Shown piece after piece: positions 6,619 through 14,429 of a stretch of 27,009 nucleotides of DNA. Numbering within the stretch: position 1 is the stretch's first letter; every line of letters starts with the position of its first letter. The position numbers were made by a program, and so were the translations under genes. The notes beneath the pieces are model-generated. The model was not told the origin of the DNA and did not search any database. It worked only from the letters and a program-made list of their open reading frames with translations. The stretch is from Candidatus Pacearchaeota archaeon (GTDB lineage: Archaea; Nanoarchaeota; Nanoarchaeia; Pacearchaeales; GW2011-AR1), in NCBI GenBank assembly GCA_002690445.1, contig NZER01000072.1:1-27009 (forward strand). The letters run 5' to 3'.

Positions 6619-8367
6619 ATGGCTCATACCAACGACCCTCGACCGCAGCAGCAGCGCCCTCCTCTACCTGACAACGAGGACGAGAAGCGACGCTCGCACT
6701 CGCGTCTGCGTCGTCGCATCATCGAAGGCTGGTGGCGTCGTGACCTCGACGAGCGCGTCGCTGAGTTCTTCGCAGAAGGCACAGCGGCCAGGCTCGGGTA
6801 CCGCGACCAGACACGGAACCTGTTCCGCTCCATCGTCGACCAGATGTCGCGACTGTACGGCAAGCCGCCCACCATCGAGCATGCTGACGCGAACGAGGAC
6901 AAGGTCGCAGACTTCTCGAACAAGCTCCGAGCTGCCGAGCTGTGGCCCGTACTCGGTCGCAACCAGCGCCAGGTGGTCGGCATGCGGGAGTCGCTCGTGC
7001 GCGTTGCGTATGTACCCGACGACGGGCTCCAGTTCCGTGTCGTGCCGAGCGACATGGTGTGGGCCGCAGCGACGCCCGACAGACCGAACGACCCGAGCGC
7101 AATCATCGAGGCGCGCATCAGGACGCTGACCATCGGCGGCAAGGAAGAAGCTCGCTGGACGTGGGACGTCCTCGACATCAGAGACGAGCCGAGCTACCGA
7201 GTCGTCCTGCCTGACGGTGCGAGACTCGACAAGGCGACAGACATCACCGAGCAAGTCCTCGGCGGCGACTTCTCGGGCAGTGCCTACCCGTACATCGTCG
7301 ACGGTAGACCCGTCGTCCCCTACGTCCTCTACCACGCAGAGGGAGGCGGCGACAGCTTGTGGGATGCGTACACAGGTAAGGAGATGGTCGAGGCGACGTT
7401 GACTGTCGCGACGCTCTGGACCTTCTGGAACTACTGCGTGCGGGATGCGTCGCACCCAATACGCGGCCTGGCGAACGGCACCATCAGAGGCACAGCCACG
7501 AAGGGCGGCAACAGGTCATCGAGACGAGAAGTCGCAGCAGACCCGACGACGATGCTGATGATTGACAGCGAGGGAGCTGGCTCGGTGCAAGCGTTGCAGT
7601 GGAGCGCTGGCTCCGACCCGTCGAACCTCCAGCTCGCCATCGACGCATACGAACAGCGCTCCCTAATCTCTGCTGGCATCAGCCCCGCAGACATTCAACA
7701 GACAGGCTCGCAGAGCGGCTATGCCATCAGCTTGAAGCGCGAGGCAGTGCGAGAGCGGCAGCAAGCGCTGATGCCTCAGATGGAGGCAGGCGACCGTCGC
7801 GTCCTCGCTCTCGCTGCGAGCCTCTGCAACCGATACGAGGGCGAGTCGTTCCCCGATGTCGGGTGGAACCTGAGGTATAGCCAGATACCGTTGACGACAG
7901 ACGAGCGCACTGCGCGCATCGCCGAAGCCCGAGCTGGGCTCGAACTCGGCACGAGAAGCATCGTCGACGTCGTCATCGCCGAGAACCCTGGCTGGACTCG
8001 AGAGGAGGCTGCTGCGTGGCTCGAGCGCGTCCAAGCGGAGAGCGCCGCCCTGCGTGGTGTCTCTGTCACGACCGGAGTCGAGGCGCAGCCTGAGGGCGAG
8101 GAGGCCGAAGCTGGAGAGGTCGCAGAGACAGAGGGCGCACCAGCAGACGAGAAGCTCGCGGACACCGCTCTCAACGGCGCACAGGTCGTCGCGGCGATGA
8201 CCATCGTGCAGTCGGTCGCAGAGGGCGCGCTGCCTCGAGACGCGGGCCTCTCGATGCTGTCCGAGTTCTTCAATCTTCCGAGAGACGCAGCAGAGCGAAT
8301 CATGGGGTCGGTGGGTCGAGGCTTCCGTCCCGCACAACCAGAGAAACCAGCAGGAGGTGAACAGTGA
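6619..8367 (+). CDS. Portal protein
   Basis: A 582-residue protein directly after the large terminase. The order terminase, portal, scaffold, capsid is near universal in siphoviruses. The RSIVDQMSRLYGKPPTIEH segment and the long helical region around ISPADIQQTGSQSGYAISLKREAVRERQQ are typical of portal wing and stem regions. The C-terminal 100 residues are acidic and Ala/Glu-rich. Portal dodecamers form the vertex through which DNA enters and exits. The assignment rests on context and general pattern rather than a single diagnostic motif. Confidence 0.85.
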   Translation: MAHTNDPRPQQQRPPLPDNEDEKRRSHSRLRRRIIEGWWRRDLDERVAEFFAEGTAARLGYRDQTRNLFRSIVDQMSRLYGKPPTIEHADANEDKVADFSNKLRAAELWPVLGRNQRQVVGMRESLVRVAYVPDDGLQFRVVPSDMVWAAATPDRPNDPSAIIEARIRTLTIGGKEEARWTWDVLDIRDEPSYRVVLPDGARLDKATDITEQVLGGDFSGSAYPYIVDGRPVVPYVLYHAEGGGDSLWDAYTGKEMVEATLTVATLWTFWNYCVRDASHPIRGLANGTIRGTATKGGNRSSRREVAADPTTMLMIDSEGAGSVQALQWSAGSDPSNLQLAIDAYEQRSLISAGISPADIQQTGSQSGYAISLKREAVRERQQALMPQMEAGDRRVLALAASLCNRYEGESFPDVGWNLRYSQIPLTTDERTARIAEARAGLELGTRSIVDVVIAENPGWTREEAAAWLERVQAESAALRGVSVTTGVEAQPEGEEAEAGEVAETEGAPADEKLADTALNGAQVVAAMTIVQSVAEGALPRDAGLSMLSEFFNLPRDAAERIMGSVGRGFRPAQPEKPAGGEQ

Positions 8368-8969
8368 CAGACGCAACAGCAACCATTCCAGAGGAGCGCT
8401 TCCAGCAGGAGGTCGAGCGACGCAAGGCAGCAGAGCGCCAGGCGGCAGAAGCAGCAGAGAGCCACGCAGCGCTGACGGCGCAAGTCGCAGAGCTGACAGC
8501 AAAGGTCGAAGCGTCGTCGACGCTACAAGCCCAGCTCGACGCAGCGACGCGCTCGGCTCAGGTGCAGGCGCACCATGTCGGCATGCTCGAGAATGGCGTC
8601 CGCACGCAGAGCGTCCGAGACTTCATGCTGCACCAGCATCAGCAGCACGCAGAGCGGGCAGGCGCAGAGGCGCAGACGTGGGACTCGTGGTTCAGCACGA
8701 ACAAGGACCGCATGATTCAAGACCTGTCCTCGCTGCGCCCACCTGAGCCCGTCGCAGCAGCACCGACAGCGACGACGCCTGCGCTCGAGCAGCCGCCGAC
8801 GCCCGCCCCTGTGCCTGTGCCTGCGCCGCAAGCGAACAACGGCGCACAGCCTACCCCGCCCCCGACGCAGTCATACGTTCCTGGCTCTATCTCGAGCTTG
8901 CCGATGGACGAATGGAAAGCGAACAAGAGCGAACTGATGCAGGGGCTCGTCTTGCCGTGGCAGTCTTGA
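8364..8969 (+). CDS. Probable scaffolding protein
   Basis: A 201-residue protein beginning at GTG 8364, preceded by an ideal AGGAGGTGA and sharing GTGA with the portal stop. Residues about 10-75 are an Ala/Glu/Gln-rich coiled coil, residues about 125-170 are Pro/Ala-rich and disordered, and a short hydrophobic tail ends in LVLPWQS. Small coiled-coil proteins between portal and capsid genes usually guide prohead assembly and are then lost or cleaved. No protease motif is seen here or nearby, so maturation cleavage, if any, is unexplained. Confidence 0.65.
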   Translation: MTDATATIPEERFQQEVERRKAAERQAAEAAESHAALTAQVAELTAKVEASSTLQAQLDAATRSAQVQAHHVGMLENGVRTQSVRDFMLHQHQQHAERAGAEAQTWDSWFSTNKDRMIQDLSSLRPPEPVAAAPTATTPALEQPPTPAPVPVPAPQANNGAQPTPPPTQSYVPGSISSLPMDEWKANKSELMQGLVLPWQS

Positions 8970-8972
8970 CGG

Positions 8973-9002
8973 TTGACAGCCCCGACGCTGTCTGCCTATC
9001 GT
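8973..9002 (+). promoter_or_regulatory. Candidate capsid-gene promoter
   Basis: A perfect TTGACA -35 (8973-8978) is followed after 18 bases by TATCGT (8997-9002), which matches 4 of 6 bases of the -10 consensus. It starts just after the scaffold stop codon and leaves a leader of about 155 bases before the capsid ATG. A separate promoter would let the capsid be made in excess over its neighbours. Confidence 0.5.
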
Positions 9003-9024
9003 TGTTCCTGATGTCTCTTCCGTC

Positions 9025-9159
9025 CCGTCGCCGGGGATAATCGGGCGCAAAGGGAAGCGACGTCGTCGGTCAAGCCGTCGCCGGGCAGTCCTTCGGGCGC
9101 TAAGGACCGAACAGAGAAACCATCAACTTGGCGCGCTGCGTCAAAGACTAAGGACTGCC
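9025..9159 (+). promoter_or_regulatory. Repeat-rich capsid leader with alternative hairpins over the ribosome-binding site
   Basis: Two imperfect copies of a module lie about 50 bases apart. Each begins CCGTCGCCGGG (9025-9035 and 9075-9085) and continues through TCGGGCGC (9041-9048 and 9093-9100) and an AAGG segment. GGCAGTCCTT (9084-9093) is exactly complementary to AAGGACTGCC (9150-9159), which contains the capsid Shine-Dalgarno AAGGA 9 bases before the ATG. Bases 9088-9093 can instead pair with AAGGAC at 9102-9107 (loop of 8), which would free that site. CTAAGGAC occurs at both 9100-9107 and 9148-9155. No U-run follows, so this is not an ordinary terminator. A regulatory role is inference. 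Confidence 0.5.
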
Positions 9160-9163
9160 AACC

Positions 9164-10090
9164 ATGGCCAATGAAATTACCTATACCGGAACACAGGGCG
9201 GCAACCAGCGCGCTGCTGAGGTATTCAATACCCTCCTGTGGGAGAACCTCGTCGACCGAATCGACCTGCGCTCCGTCGGCTTGAAGCTCGGCGACGTCGG
9301 TGGCTCTGGCTCTGACACGCTGGCGACTCCGACGGTGACACTCGCCGATCCGATGAACGCCGCCAATACTGACGAGACGACCGCATTCGACAATGATGCC
9401 TTGACCCAGAACCAGTTCACGGTTTCGGTGGCCCAGCAGATTATTTCCTACGGGCTCAGCGACAAGTTCATGATTACTGGCGCAGCGGGCCAGCTCGACC
9501 TCGGTCGACTCGCCCAGGCCGCTGCTGATGCGTACTCTCTGCGGGTGACCGACATGGTGTGCGCTGTCATCGACAGCTTCGCCACGACTGTCGGAACCAC
9601 GACCGTCGACTTGGTGACGGACGACTGGTTCAGCGCCATCTTCAGTCTCGAGCAGAACATCGTTCCCGGCCCTTACGCCGCGGTGTTGTTCCCGACGCAG
9701 TACACCGACCTCCAGTCCTCGCTTCGCAGCGAAGGCGGCGCGGTGCAGTTCCTCCCGGCAACGGGCGACCAGCTCTCGCTTCGCGGGCCTGGCTTCAAGG
9801 GAAGCTACCTCGGCGTGGACATCTGGACTTCGGACAGCGTCGCAACTGCGAACGCTGGTGCCGACTCCGCTGGTGCCATGTTCGGTGCTGGTGCATGGGG
9901 CTACGTCGAAGCGTCTGCGAAGTCGCAGATGCCGGGAAGCATCGCAGCCTCCGTGCCTGCGGGTTCCCCGGTATACGCAGAGTTCGCGAGGACTGCCGAC
10001 CCCGGCATCTCTCGCATCGTCGCCCACGCCTTCGTCGGCGTGTCAGCAATCGAAGACCTCCGAGGCGTGTCGATTATTACTGACCGATAG
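9164..10090 (+). CDS. Major capsid protein
   Basis: A 308-residue protein with the composition of a major capsid protein: rich in Ala, Gly, Thr, Ser and Asp, with few Lys and no long low-complexity region. It begins ANEITYTGTQGGNQRAAEVF and ends with a beta-rich segment (GISRIVAHAFVGVSAIEDL). Its position after portal and scaffold, with its own promoter and an AAGGA site, supports the call; an HK97-type fold is expected but cannot be seen directly. Its codon choice is more varied than that of its neighbours, with several ATT and GGT codons. The length is typical. Confidence 0.85.
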   Translation: MANEITYTGTQGGNQRAAEVFNTLLWENLVDRIDLRSVGLKLGDVGGSGSDTLATPTVTLADPMNAANTDETTAFDNDALTQNQFTVSVAQQIISYGLSDKFMITGAAGQLDLGRLAQAAADAYSLRVTDMVCAVIDSFATTVGTTTVDLVTDDWFSAIFSLEQNIVPGPYAAVLFPTQYTDLQSSLRSEGGAVQFLPATGDQLSLRGPGFKGSYLGVDIWTSDSVATANAGADSAGAMFGAGAWGYVEASAKSQMPGSIAASVPAGSPVYAEFARTADPGISRIVAHAFVGVSAIEDLRGVSIITDR

Positions 10091-10111
10091 CCGACGACGT
10101 CAACTGGAACT

Positions 10112-10152
10112 CGGGCGGCGGGGTCTCCGCCTCAACCTCGCCCCGTCGCCCG
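10112..10152 (+). terminator. Strong GC hairpin after the capsid gene (no U-run)
   Basis: CGGGCGGCGGGG (10112-10123) pairs with CCCCGTCGCCCG (10141-10152) over 12 pairs, one of them G-U, with a 17-base loop. It starts 22 bases after the capsid stop codon and has no following T-run. It may be a GC-type terminator or attenuator, an RNA processing site, or a 3' stabiliser that raises capsid mRNA over downstream genes. Confidence 0.5.
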
Positions 10153-10179
10153 CGGTTCACAACAAGGACAAGGAACAGA

Positions 10180-10851
10180 ATGTCAGCAATAGTCGGCAAG
10201 AGAGTCACGCAGCAAGACAGCCCCGACGCGCCGAAGCTACCAGCTCGGACGAAGGCGACCTCGAGCTTCATGTACATGCACCATCCGCATCGGTGGCAGT
10301 ACATCCCCGCAGTGGGCGAGTGGCTCCCGCAGCTCGGGAAGTTGAAGATTGACCCCGGCGTCGGTGGCGTGACTGATGAGGGCGGGACCGACCTGGCGGT
10401 GGCGCAGCATACGCGCCGAGGCTGGCAGATGATTCGACCCAGCGACGAGCGACTCGGCAAGTTCCGCTGGTACGTTCAGAAGATTCCGAAGGCAGGCAGG
10501 GGCGTCGTCCATGCAGACGCGACAGAGAGCGTCGAGGTGGTCGGCGGGCGTGCGTTCTGGCAAGAGGGCGGCGAAGCCTTCTATGACTTCCTTCGGCACC
10601 TGATAGGTTCTGGAATCATCGCGCCCATGTCCTCGCAGGTCGTCCGACTCAAGGTCGAGCAGCAGAGGCAGACCGTCGACCGCATGGAGAGCGCAGTCGC
10701 CAACGCGCCGCACAACCAGATCCTCGGTGCCAGGCTCGCCAACGCCCACAAGATGCTCGACCGCATGGAGAACGGCGACCCGGTTGCCATGCCTCCTACT
10801 GTCGACACGAAGCCGAAGTCGAAGCGACGCAAGTCGATGGACATGACATGA
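10180..10851 (+). CDS. Hypothetical head-region protein
   Basis: A 223-residue protein of unknown family located after the capsid gene, with AAGGA 5 bases before the ATG. It has a mixed N-terminal region with HHPHRWQYIPAVGEWLPQLG and GWQMIRP segments, a Trp-containing middle, then a long helix (VVRLKVEQQRQTVDRMESAV), and ends in a very basic tail (KPKSKRRKS). It overlaps the next small gene by ATGA. Position suggests a virion or head-assembly protein; the basic tail could contact DNA. I do not assign a function. Confidence 0.75.
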   Translation: MSAIVGKRVTQQDSPDAPKLPARTKATSSFMYMHHPHRWQYIPAVGEWLPQLGKLKIDPGVGGVTDEGGTDLAVAQHTRRGWQMIRPSDERLGKFRWYVQKIPKAGRGVVHADATESVEVVGGRAFWQEGGEAFYDFLRHLIGSGIIAPMSSQVVRLKVEQQRQTVDRMESAVANAPHNQILGARLANAHKMLDRMENGDPVAMPPTVDTKPKSKRRKSMDMT

Positions 10852-11006
10852 GCGAGAAGCAGGGCTACCGCGAGGCGATGACGCGATTGCAAGGTCGTCT
10901 GGTCGAGAGCGGCATGGACTCGAGACTCGCAGAGCAGAAGGCACGAGAGACAGCAGTCAAGAGAGACAGAGCAGCTCGAGAGGGCAGCGACAAGCGCAAG
11001 CAATAA
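10848..11006 (+). CDS. Small basic helical protein (52 aa)
   Basis: A short gene starting with the ATG of an ATGA overlap and ending TAA at 11004-11006. The product is almost wholly helical and highly charged (EKQGYREAMTRLQGRLVESG, then an Arg/Lys/Glu-rich tail ending KRKQ). Codon use matches its neighbours, and the overlap pattern is the same as at other junctions here, so I regard it as real. Its function is unknown. Confidence 0.65.
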   Translation: MSEKQGYREAMTRLQGRLVESGMDSRLAEQKARETAVKRDRAAREGSDKRKQ

Positions 11007-11042
11007 CCCGGCCCGAAGGGGTCGCTCACTGGAGCGGGTAAC

Positions 11043-11267
11043 ATGGCAAAAGGCAGCAAGCATATAAACCAAGGCGTGCAGGTCCGAGACGACGGCGCGG
11101 TCTATATCCGAGCGCTCGACGCTGCCACCACCAGCGGCTTCGCGTCTGCCAGCGGCAAGGCTGGCGAGATTGTCTTCTGGCTCGACGAGTCGGGCGATAA
11201 CTTCAAGGCGACTGTGGTGTACAGCGACGGCACAACCAGCAAGACCCTCACGGTCGCGTTCGACTAA
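11043..11267 (+). CDS. Small beta-rich head protein (74 aa)
   Basis: A 74-residue protein with GGAG upstream of its ATG. The sequence alternates hydrophobic and polar residues (GAVYIRALD, EIVFWLDESG, FKATVVYSDG, TLTVAF), suggesting a small beta-sandwich. It lies with two other compact proteins between capsid and connector genes, where decoration or head-completion proteins are usual. I do not recognise the family. Confidence 0.7.
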   Translation: MAKGSKHINQGVQVRDDGAVYIRALDAATTSGFASASGKAGEIVFWLDESGDNFKATVVYSDGTTSKTLTVAFD

Positions 11268-11276
11268 GGGGCGACC

Positions 11277-11657
11277 ATGAGTTTATTCAACGTGGACGCT
11301 CTGACGTTCACGAACCAGGCAGCCAGCGAGAGCGCCGCCCAGGCAGTGACCGAAGACGGCGGGGCGGGCGTCGGTGCTGGGAGGCTGCTCGGAGTTCGGG
11401 CAACCATCTCCGACAACACCGGAGACGCTGCCGACACGGTGACGGTCAAGGTCTACAAGAGCAGCGCGCTCACGGTGGCGGGCGGCGGCGAGGAGCTGTA
11501 CTCTGCCGACTTCTCGTTCTCGTCGGATGCGGAGACGCTCAGCGACCTCCTCGCCAGCCCCATTCCGTTCTTCGCACAACCGCACGTCACCATCGCCCCC
11601 GCCTCCCAAGCGGATACGGACATGGTGGTCACGCTGTACATCGACGACGGCAGGTAG
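11277..11657 (+). CDS. Beta-rich virion protein (126 aa)
   Basis: A 126-residue protein, rich in Ala, Ser, Thr, Asp and Val with only two Lys. Repeated beta strands (TVTVKVYKSS, FSFSSDAETLSDLL, MVVTLYIDD) suggest a single beta-sandwich domain such as a decoration protein. AGGGG precedes the ATG. It is separated from its neighbours by 9 and 2 bases, so it is co-transcribed with them. Family unknown. Confidence 0.7.
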   Translation: MSLFNVDALTFTNQAASESAAQAVTEDGGAGVGAGRLLGVRATISDNTGDAADTVTVKVYKSSALTVAGGGEELYSADFSFSSDAETLSDLLASPIPFFAQPHVTIAPASQADTDMVVTLYIDDGR

Positions 11658-11659
11658 TC

Positions 11660-12484
11660 ATGGGCGCGGTGTTCCGCAAGCACCCGACGCAAGCGCAGCC
11701 AGTGCCGCGCGCACAGGTGCGCACCGAGCATCCGGCGCAAGGGTTCGACCCGAGACATCTAAGCACCGACCCACTCGTCTGGTGCAGGGCCGACGCTGGG
11801 GTGCGGCTCAACGGCTCGACCGCTTCGAGCTGGGAGGACATGAGCGGCAACGGCAACGACTTCTCGCAGGCGACAGCGAGCGCGCAACCAACCCTCAAGA
11901 GCAGCGGACTGGGCGAACGTCCCGAGCTTCGCTTCGACGGGTCTGACGACTGCATGCTCGGTCTAGACCTGTACGGCGGGTTGTCGAATGCGTCCTACTG
12001 GACGATTGTCGTTGTAATGCAGGGGTGGTCCTACGGGGGTGGCGGGAACCCCTGGACGGCAGAGGGCATTCTGGGGGCCCCGTCCGGTGGGGCCAACTAT
12101 TTCAACGTTGGTTCAACGGCTGAGGCCCACGGCTCGATTGGGTTCCAGAACTACGACGGCAGCAGCAACCAGTCGGCGCTGAGTGGCGCTACCGACCTGG
12201 ACGAGGGCGTGCCGCTCGTCGCGGTTATTGCCACCGACAACGGCACCGGGCTTGTGCGAGCCAACGGCCAGCAGGGGACGTCGAACGCAAACACCTCCTC
12301 CCTGAACTCCAACGCCACAACAGTCAAGCTGGGCAAGGGGCCGCGGTCTGACGTTCAGACGCCCGACTTCTACAGCGGCGCGCTCTCCGAGGTACTGATC
12401 TTCGATGGGGCGCTCCGGCCGAACGAACTCGGCGCACTCGAAGACTACCTGGCAGACCGCTATGGCGTCAGGATGGGCGGCTGA
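11660..12484 (+). CDS. LamG/concanavalin A-like lectin domain virion protein
   Basis: A 274-residue protein. After a basic 35-residue leader, residues about 40-270 follow the LamG-like pattern: VWCRADAGVRLNG, SWEDMSGNGNDFSQ, then ELRFDGSDDCM, a SYWTIVVVMQGW strand, and the closing ALSEVLIFDGALRPNELGAL followed by LADRYGV. Such beta-sandwich domains bind carbohydrate or protein surfaces. The gene lies among head genes rather than tail fibres, which suggests a capsid decoration protein that could hold virions to glycans or particles. It overlaps the next gene by one base (TGATG). Confidence 0.75.
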   Translation: MGAVFRKHPTQAQPVPRAQVRTEHPAQGFDPRHLSTDPLVWCRADAGVRLNGSTASSWEDMSGNGNDFSQATASAQPTLKSSGLGERPELRFDGSDDCMLGLDLYGGLSNASYWTIVVVMQGWSYGGGGNPWTAEGILGAPSGGANYFNVGSTAEAHGSIGFQNYDGSSNQSALSGATDLDEGVPLVAVIATDNGTGLVRANGQQGTSNANTSSLNSNATTVKLGKGPRSDVQTPDFYSGALSEVLIFDGALRPNELGALEDYLADRYGVRMGG

Positions 12485-12783
12485 TGCGCTGGCTGGTTCT
12501 GGCGAGCGCACAGGCAGCCGCAGAGCGAGCGGCGGCGGTTGACGCTGCCGCGGGATACCCGCACCCAGCGACAGCGACAACGCGCGCACTGGCTGCCGCC
12601 GCCGTGCATCCTGACGACGCTCGCGGCGCGCTTCGTGTCGGGGGCTCTGTCTGGTCGTGGGTCGCTCGCGCTGATGTCGAGGTCGCGTCCCTGCTAACGG
12701 GAGCCGAGCGAGACAGCCTCCGCACTGACCAAGAGATGTCCGACGCTGGCTGGTTTCCTGCGCCGACAGAGGGGCCGAGCTGA
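12484..12783 (+). CDS. Hypothetical protein between head and connector genes (99 aa)
   Basis: A 99-residue protein, very rich in Ala in its first half (SAQAAAERAAAVDAAAGYPH) with a Trp-containing second half (GSVWSWVARADVEVASLL). One-base overlaps with both neighbours (TGATG at each junction) indicate a real, coupled gene. No signal peptide or membrane segment is visible, and I do not recognise a family. Confidence 0.65.
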   Translation: MRWLVLASAQAAAERAAAVDAAAGYPHPATATTRALAAAAVHPDDARGALRVGGSVWSWVARADVEVASLLTGAERDSLRTDQEMSDAGWFPAPTEGPS

Positions 12784-13538
12784 TGCCGCAGGAGACGCAG
12801 TACGCGCACCGACATGGGCTCCCCGACTTCATCGTTCGAGGCAGGGTCAACCTACTCGAGTGTCCGGTCTATAGCGGCTCGACGCTGACAGCCCCGGCGA
12901 GCGGCACGGTTGATGTATTCAAGGGCGACGGCACGAAGCTCGTCGACGGGCAGGCTGTCACCGTCACGGCAGACATCGCCACCTACAGCATCGCAGCGCT
13001 GACGCTACCAACGACGCTGAGCCTCGAGGACAATTGGCTCGTCGTCTGGTCGCTGACTCTGGCGGGCAGCGTTCACACCTTCCAGCGCTCTGCTGCGCTC
13101 GTGCGCCGCGAGCTTCATCCTGTAGTTACTCCCGCAGACATCAGCGCAATCCATCAGGACGCGTCGTCGCTGCTCGCATCAGGGCAGACGCTTGCGAACT
13201 TCATCGACGAAGCGTGGGACATGATTCAGCGCAGGCTGCTCGCAGCGGGTCGTCGCCCTTATCTCGTCCTCTCCGACTTCGCCTTGTTCGATGTCCACAG
13301 GCAGCTCGCGGTGGGTCTGCTGTTCCTTGACGCAGCCAGCTCGGTGGGCGACGGCAGATGGTCAGAGATGGCAGAGCAGAGTCTCGAACGATACGAACAA
13401 GAGTGGGCCAGGCTGTCCCTGGCCTATGACATGGACGAAGATGGCATCGTCGCAAGCGACGAACAAGGCGTGGCTGGCCCGACAGCAGTCTACCTCGGTG
13501 GCCCAGGCAGGAGCGCGCGATGGCAGTGGGGGCGCTGA
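12783..13538 (+). CDS. Probable head-tail connector with EF-hand-like loop
   Basis: A 251-residue protein in two parts. Residues about 15-110 are beta-rich and Ig-like (GTVDVFKGDG through NWLVVWSLTLAG). Residues about 115-230 are helical (FIDEAWDMIQRRLLAAG, DFALFDVHRQLAVGLLFLDA, EQSLERYEQEWARLSLAYD), typical of adaptor proteins that sit under the portal. Residues 216-227 read DMDEDGIVASDE, matching the EF-hand calcium loop at positions 1, 3, 5, 6, 8 and 12. Its end overlaps the next gene by 19 bases. Connector function is inferred from helices and position. Confidence 0.65.
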   Translation: MPQETQYAHRHGLPDFIVRGRVNLLECPVYSGSTLTAPASGTVDVFKGDGTKLVDGQAVTVTADIATYSIAALTLPTTLSLEDNWLVVWSLTLAGSVHTFQRSAALVRRELHPVVTPADISAIHQDASSLLASGQTLANFIDEAWDMIQRRLLAAGRRPYLVLSDFALFDVHRQLAVGLLFLDAASSVGDGRWSEMAEQSLERYEQEWARLSLAYDMDEDGIVASDEQGVAGPTAVYLGGPGRSARWQWGR

Positions 13539-13963
13539 ACCGCTCGCAAGTCCGGGCGAATATGTCGACGCTTCTCGGAGCTGCTGTTGGCGTTGCCGAG
13601 TCTGCATGGATTGACGTCGAGTCAGGACCGCAAGGCAGGGCGCATCTGTACTGGTCAATCGCCTCCATCTCGAGCGCTGACGCAGGACATCGAGCAAGGA
13701 CAGGGACAGTCGTCGGGCGCCGCTATTCGCTCGTGGTGCGATACGCTCACCGCATCAACCCCAAAGACAGAGAGACGACTCGAGACGACGCGCTCGACAA
13801 CCTCGACGCGCTCGAGCGGGCTGTTCGCAACTCGACGAACGCAGCGAGAGCGAGCGTCGAGGTCATGTCGTGGAACGATGTCGAGCGGCTGAGCCCATCT
13901 CGAGAGTGGCTGATATGGGACATCACCATCAAAGCCTTCTCCTTGTTCGACTTGGCTGGCTGA
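13520..13963 (+). CDS. Probable tail terminator/tail completion protein
   Basis: A 147-residue protein with AGGAG 6 bases before its ATG. It contains RRYSLVVRYAHRINPKDRET, then a helix (ALDNLDALERAVRN) and a final strand (EWLIWDITIKAFSLFDLAG). Small alpha-beta proteins of this size just upstream of the tail tube gene commonly cap the tail and join it to the head. The assignment rests mainly on size, order and fold pattern. Confidence 0.55.
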   Translation: MAVGALNRSQVRANMSTLLGAAVGVAESAWIDVESGPQGRAHLYWSIASISSADAGHRARTGTVVGRRYSLVVRYAHRINPKDRETTRDDALDNLDALERAVRNSTNAARASVEVMSWNDVERLSPSREWLIWDITIKAFSLFDLAG

Positions 13964-13964
13964 T

Positions 13965-14429
13965 ATGGGCGACGCCTTCCAAGCTGTCGCTCTCGACCTC
14001 GCCGAGGTAATGAAGGAGGTCGAGTTCACACCGAAGCTCCGACGCGACCTGCTGAGGACTCTCGCCGAGAGCGAGGGTCGCTTCGACATGGAGTTCCGCA
14101 AGGAAGACTTTGGCGGCATCGTTCGTCTTCGACGACGCAAGCCAGCGATCCGAGATTGGAAGACTGGCAGAGTCATCGAAGCAGCGAACACCGAAGGCGA
14201 CTTGCCAGTCAAGAGCGGGCGGTTCGTCGCGGGCTGGAACTGGAAGTTCAAGGGCACGAACGCAGCAGTCGAGAGCCGCGTCCCGTACGCCGTCTATGCG
14301 CACAAGGTCGACGAGAGCGAAGGCGAAGGCATCAAGGTCGTCGCCAGGTTCCTCGAGAAGGATTGGGCGAGGGCAGCAGACGAGATGGCAGACCTCATCG
14401 AGGACCATCTGAACGGGTCGACGAGATGA
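13965..14429 (+). CDS. HK97 gp10-like neck/tail completion protein, copy 1
   Basis: A 154-residue protein. The segment VKSGRFVAGWNWKFKG, then VPYAVYAHKVDE, follows the HK97 gp10 pattern (small residue-Gly-Arg, an aromatic AW/GW, then a Y-A-x-[YW]-V/A-H strand). The N-terminal 60 residues are helical and charged. It starts one base after the previous stop and shares ATGA with the next gene, which carries the same pattern. gp10-type proteins lie at the head-tail interface. The family assignment is from memory of the pattern. Confidence 0.55.
   Translation: MGDAFQAVALDLAEVMKEVEFTPKLRRDLLRTLAESEGRFDMEFRKEDFGGIVRLRRRKPAIRDWKTGRVIEAANTEGDLPVKSGRFVAGWNWKFKGTNAAVESRVPYAVYAHKVDESEGEGIKVVARFLEKDWARAADEMADLIEDHLNGSTR

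Noticed and set aside
11005..11040. Small hairpins before the gene at 11043
   Set aside because: Arms are only about 5 bases with mismatches, which is expected by chance in GC-rich DNA.
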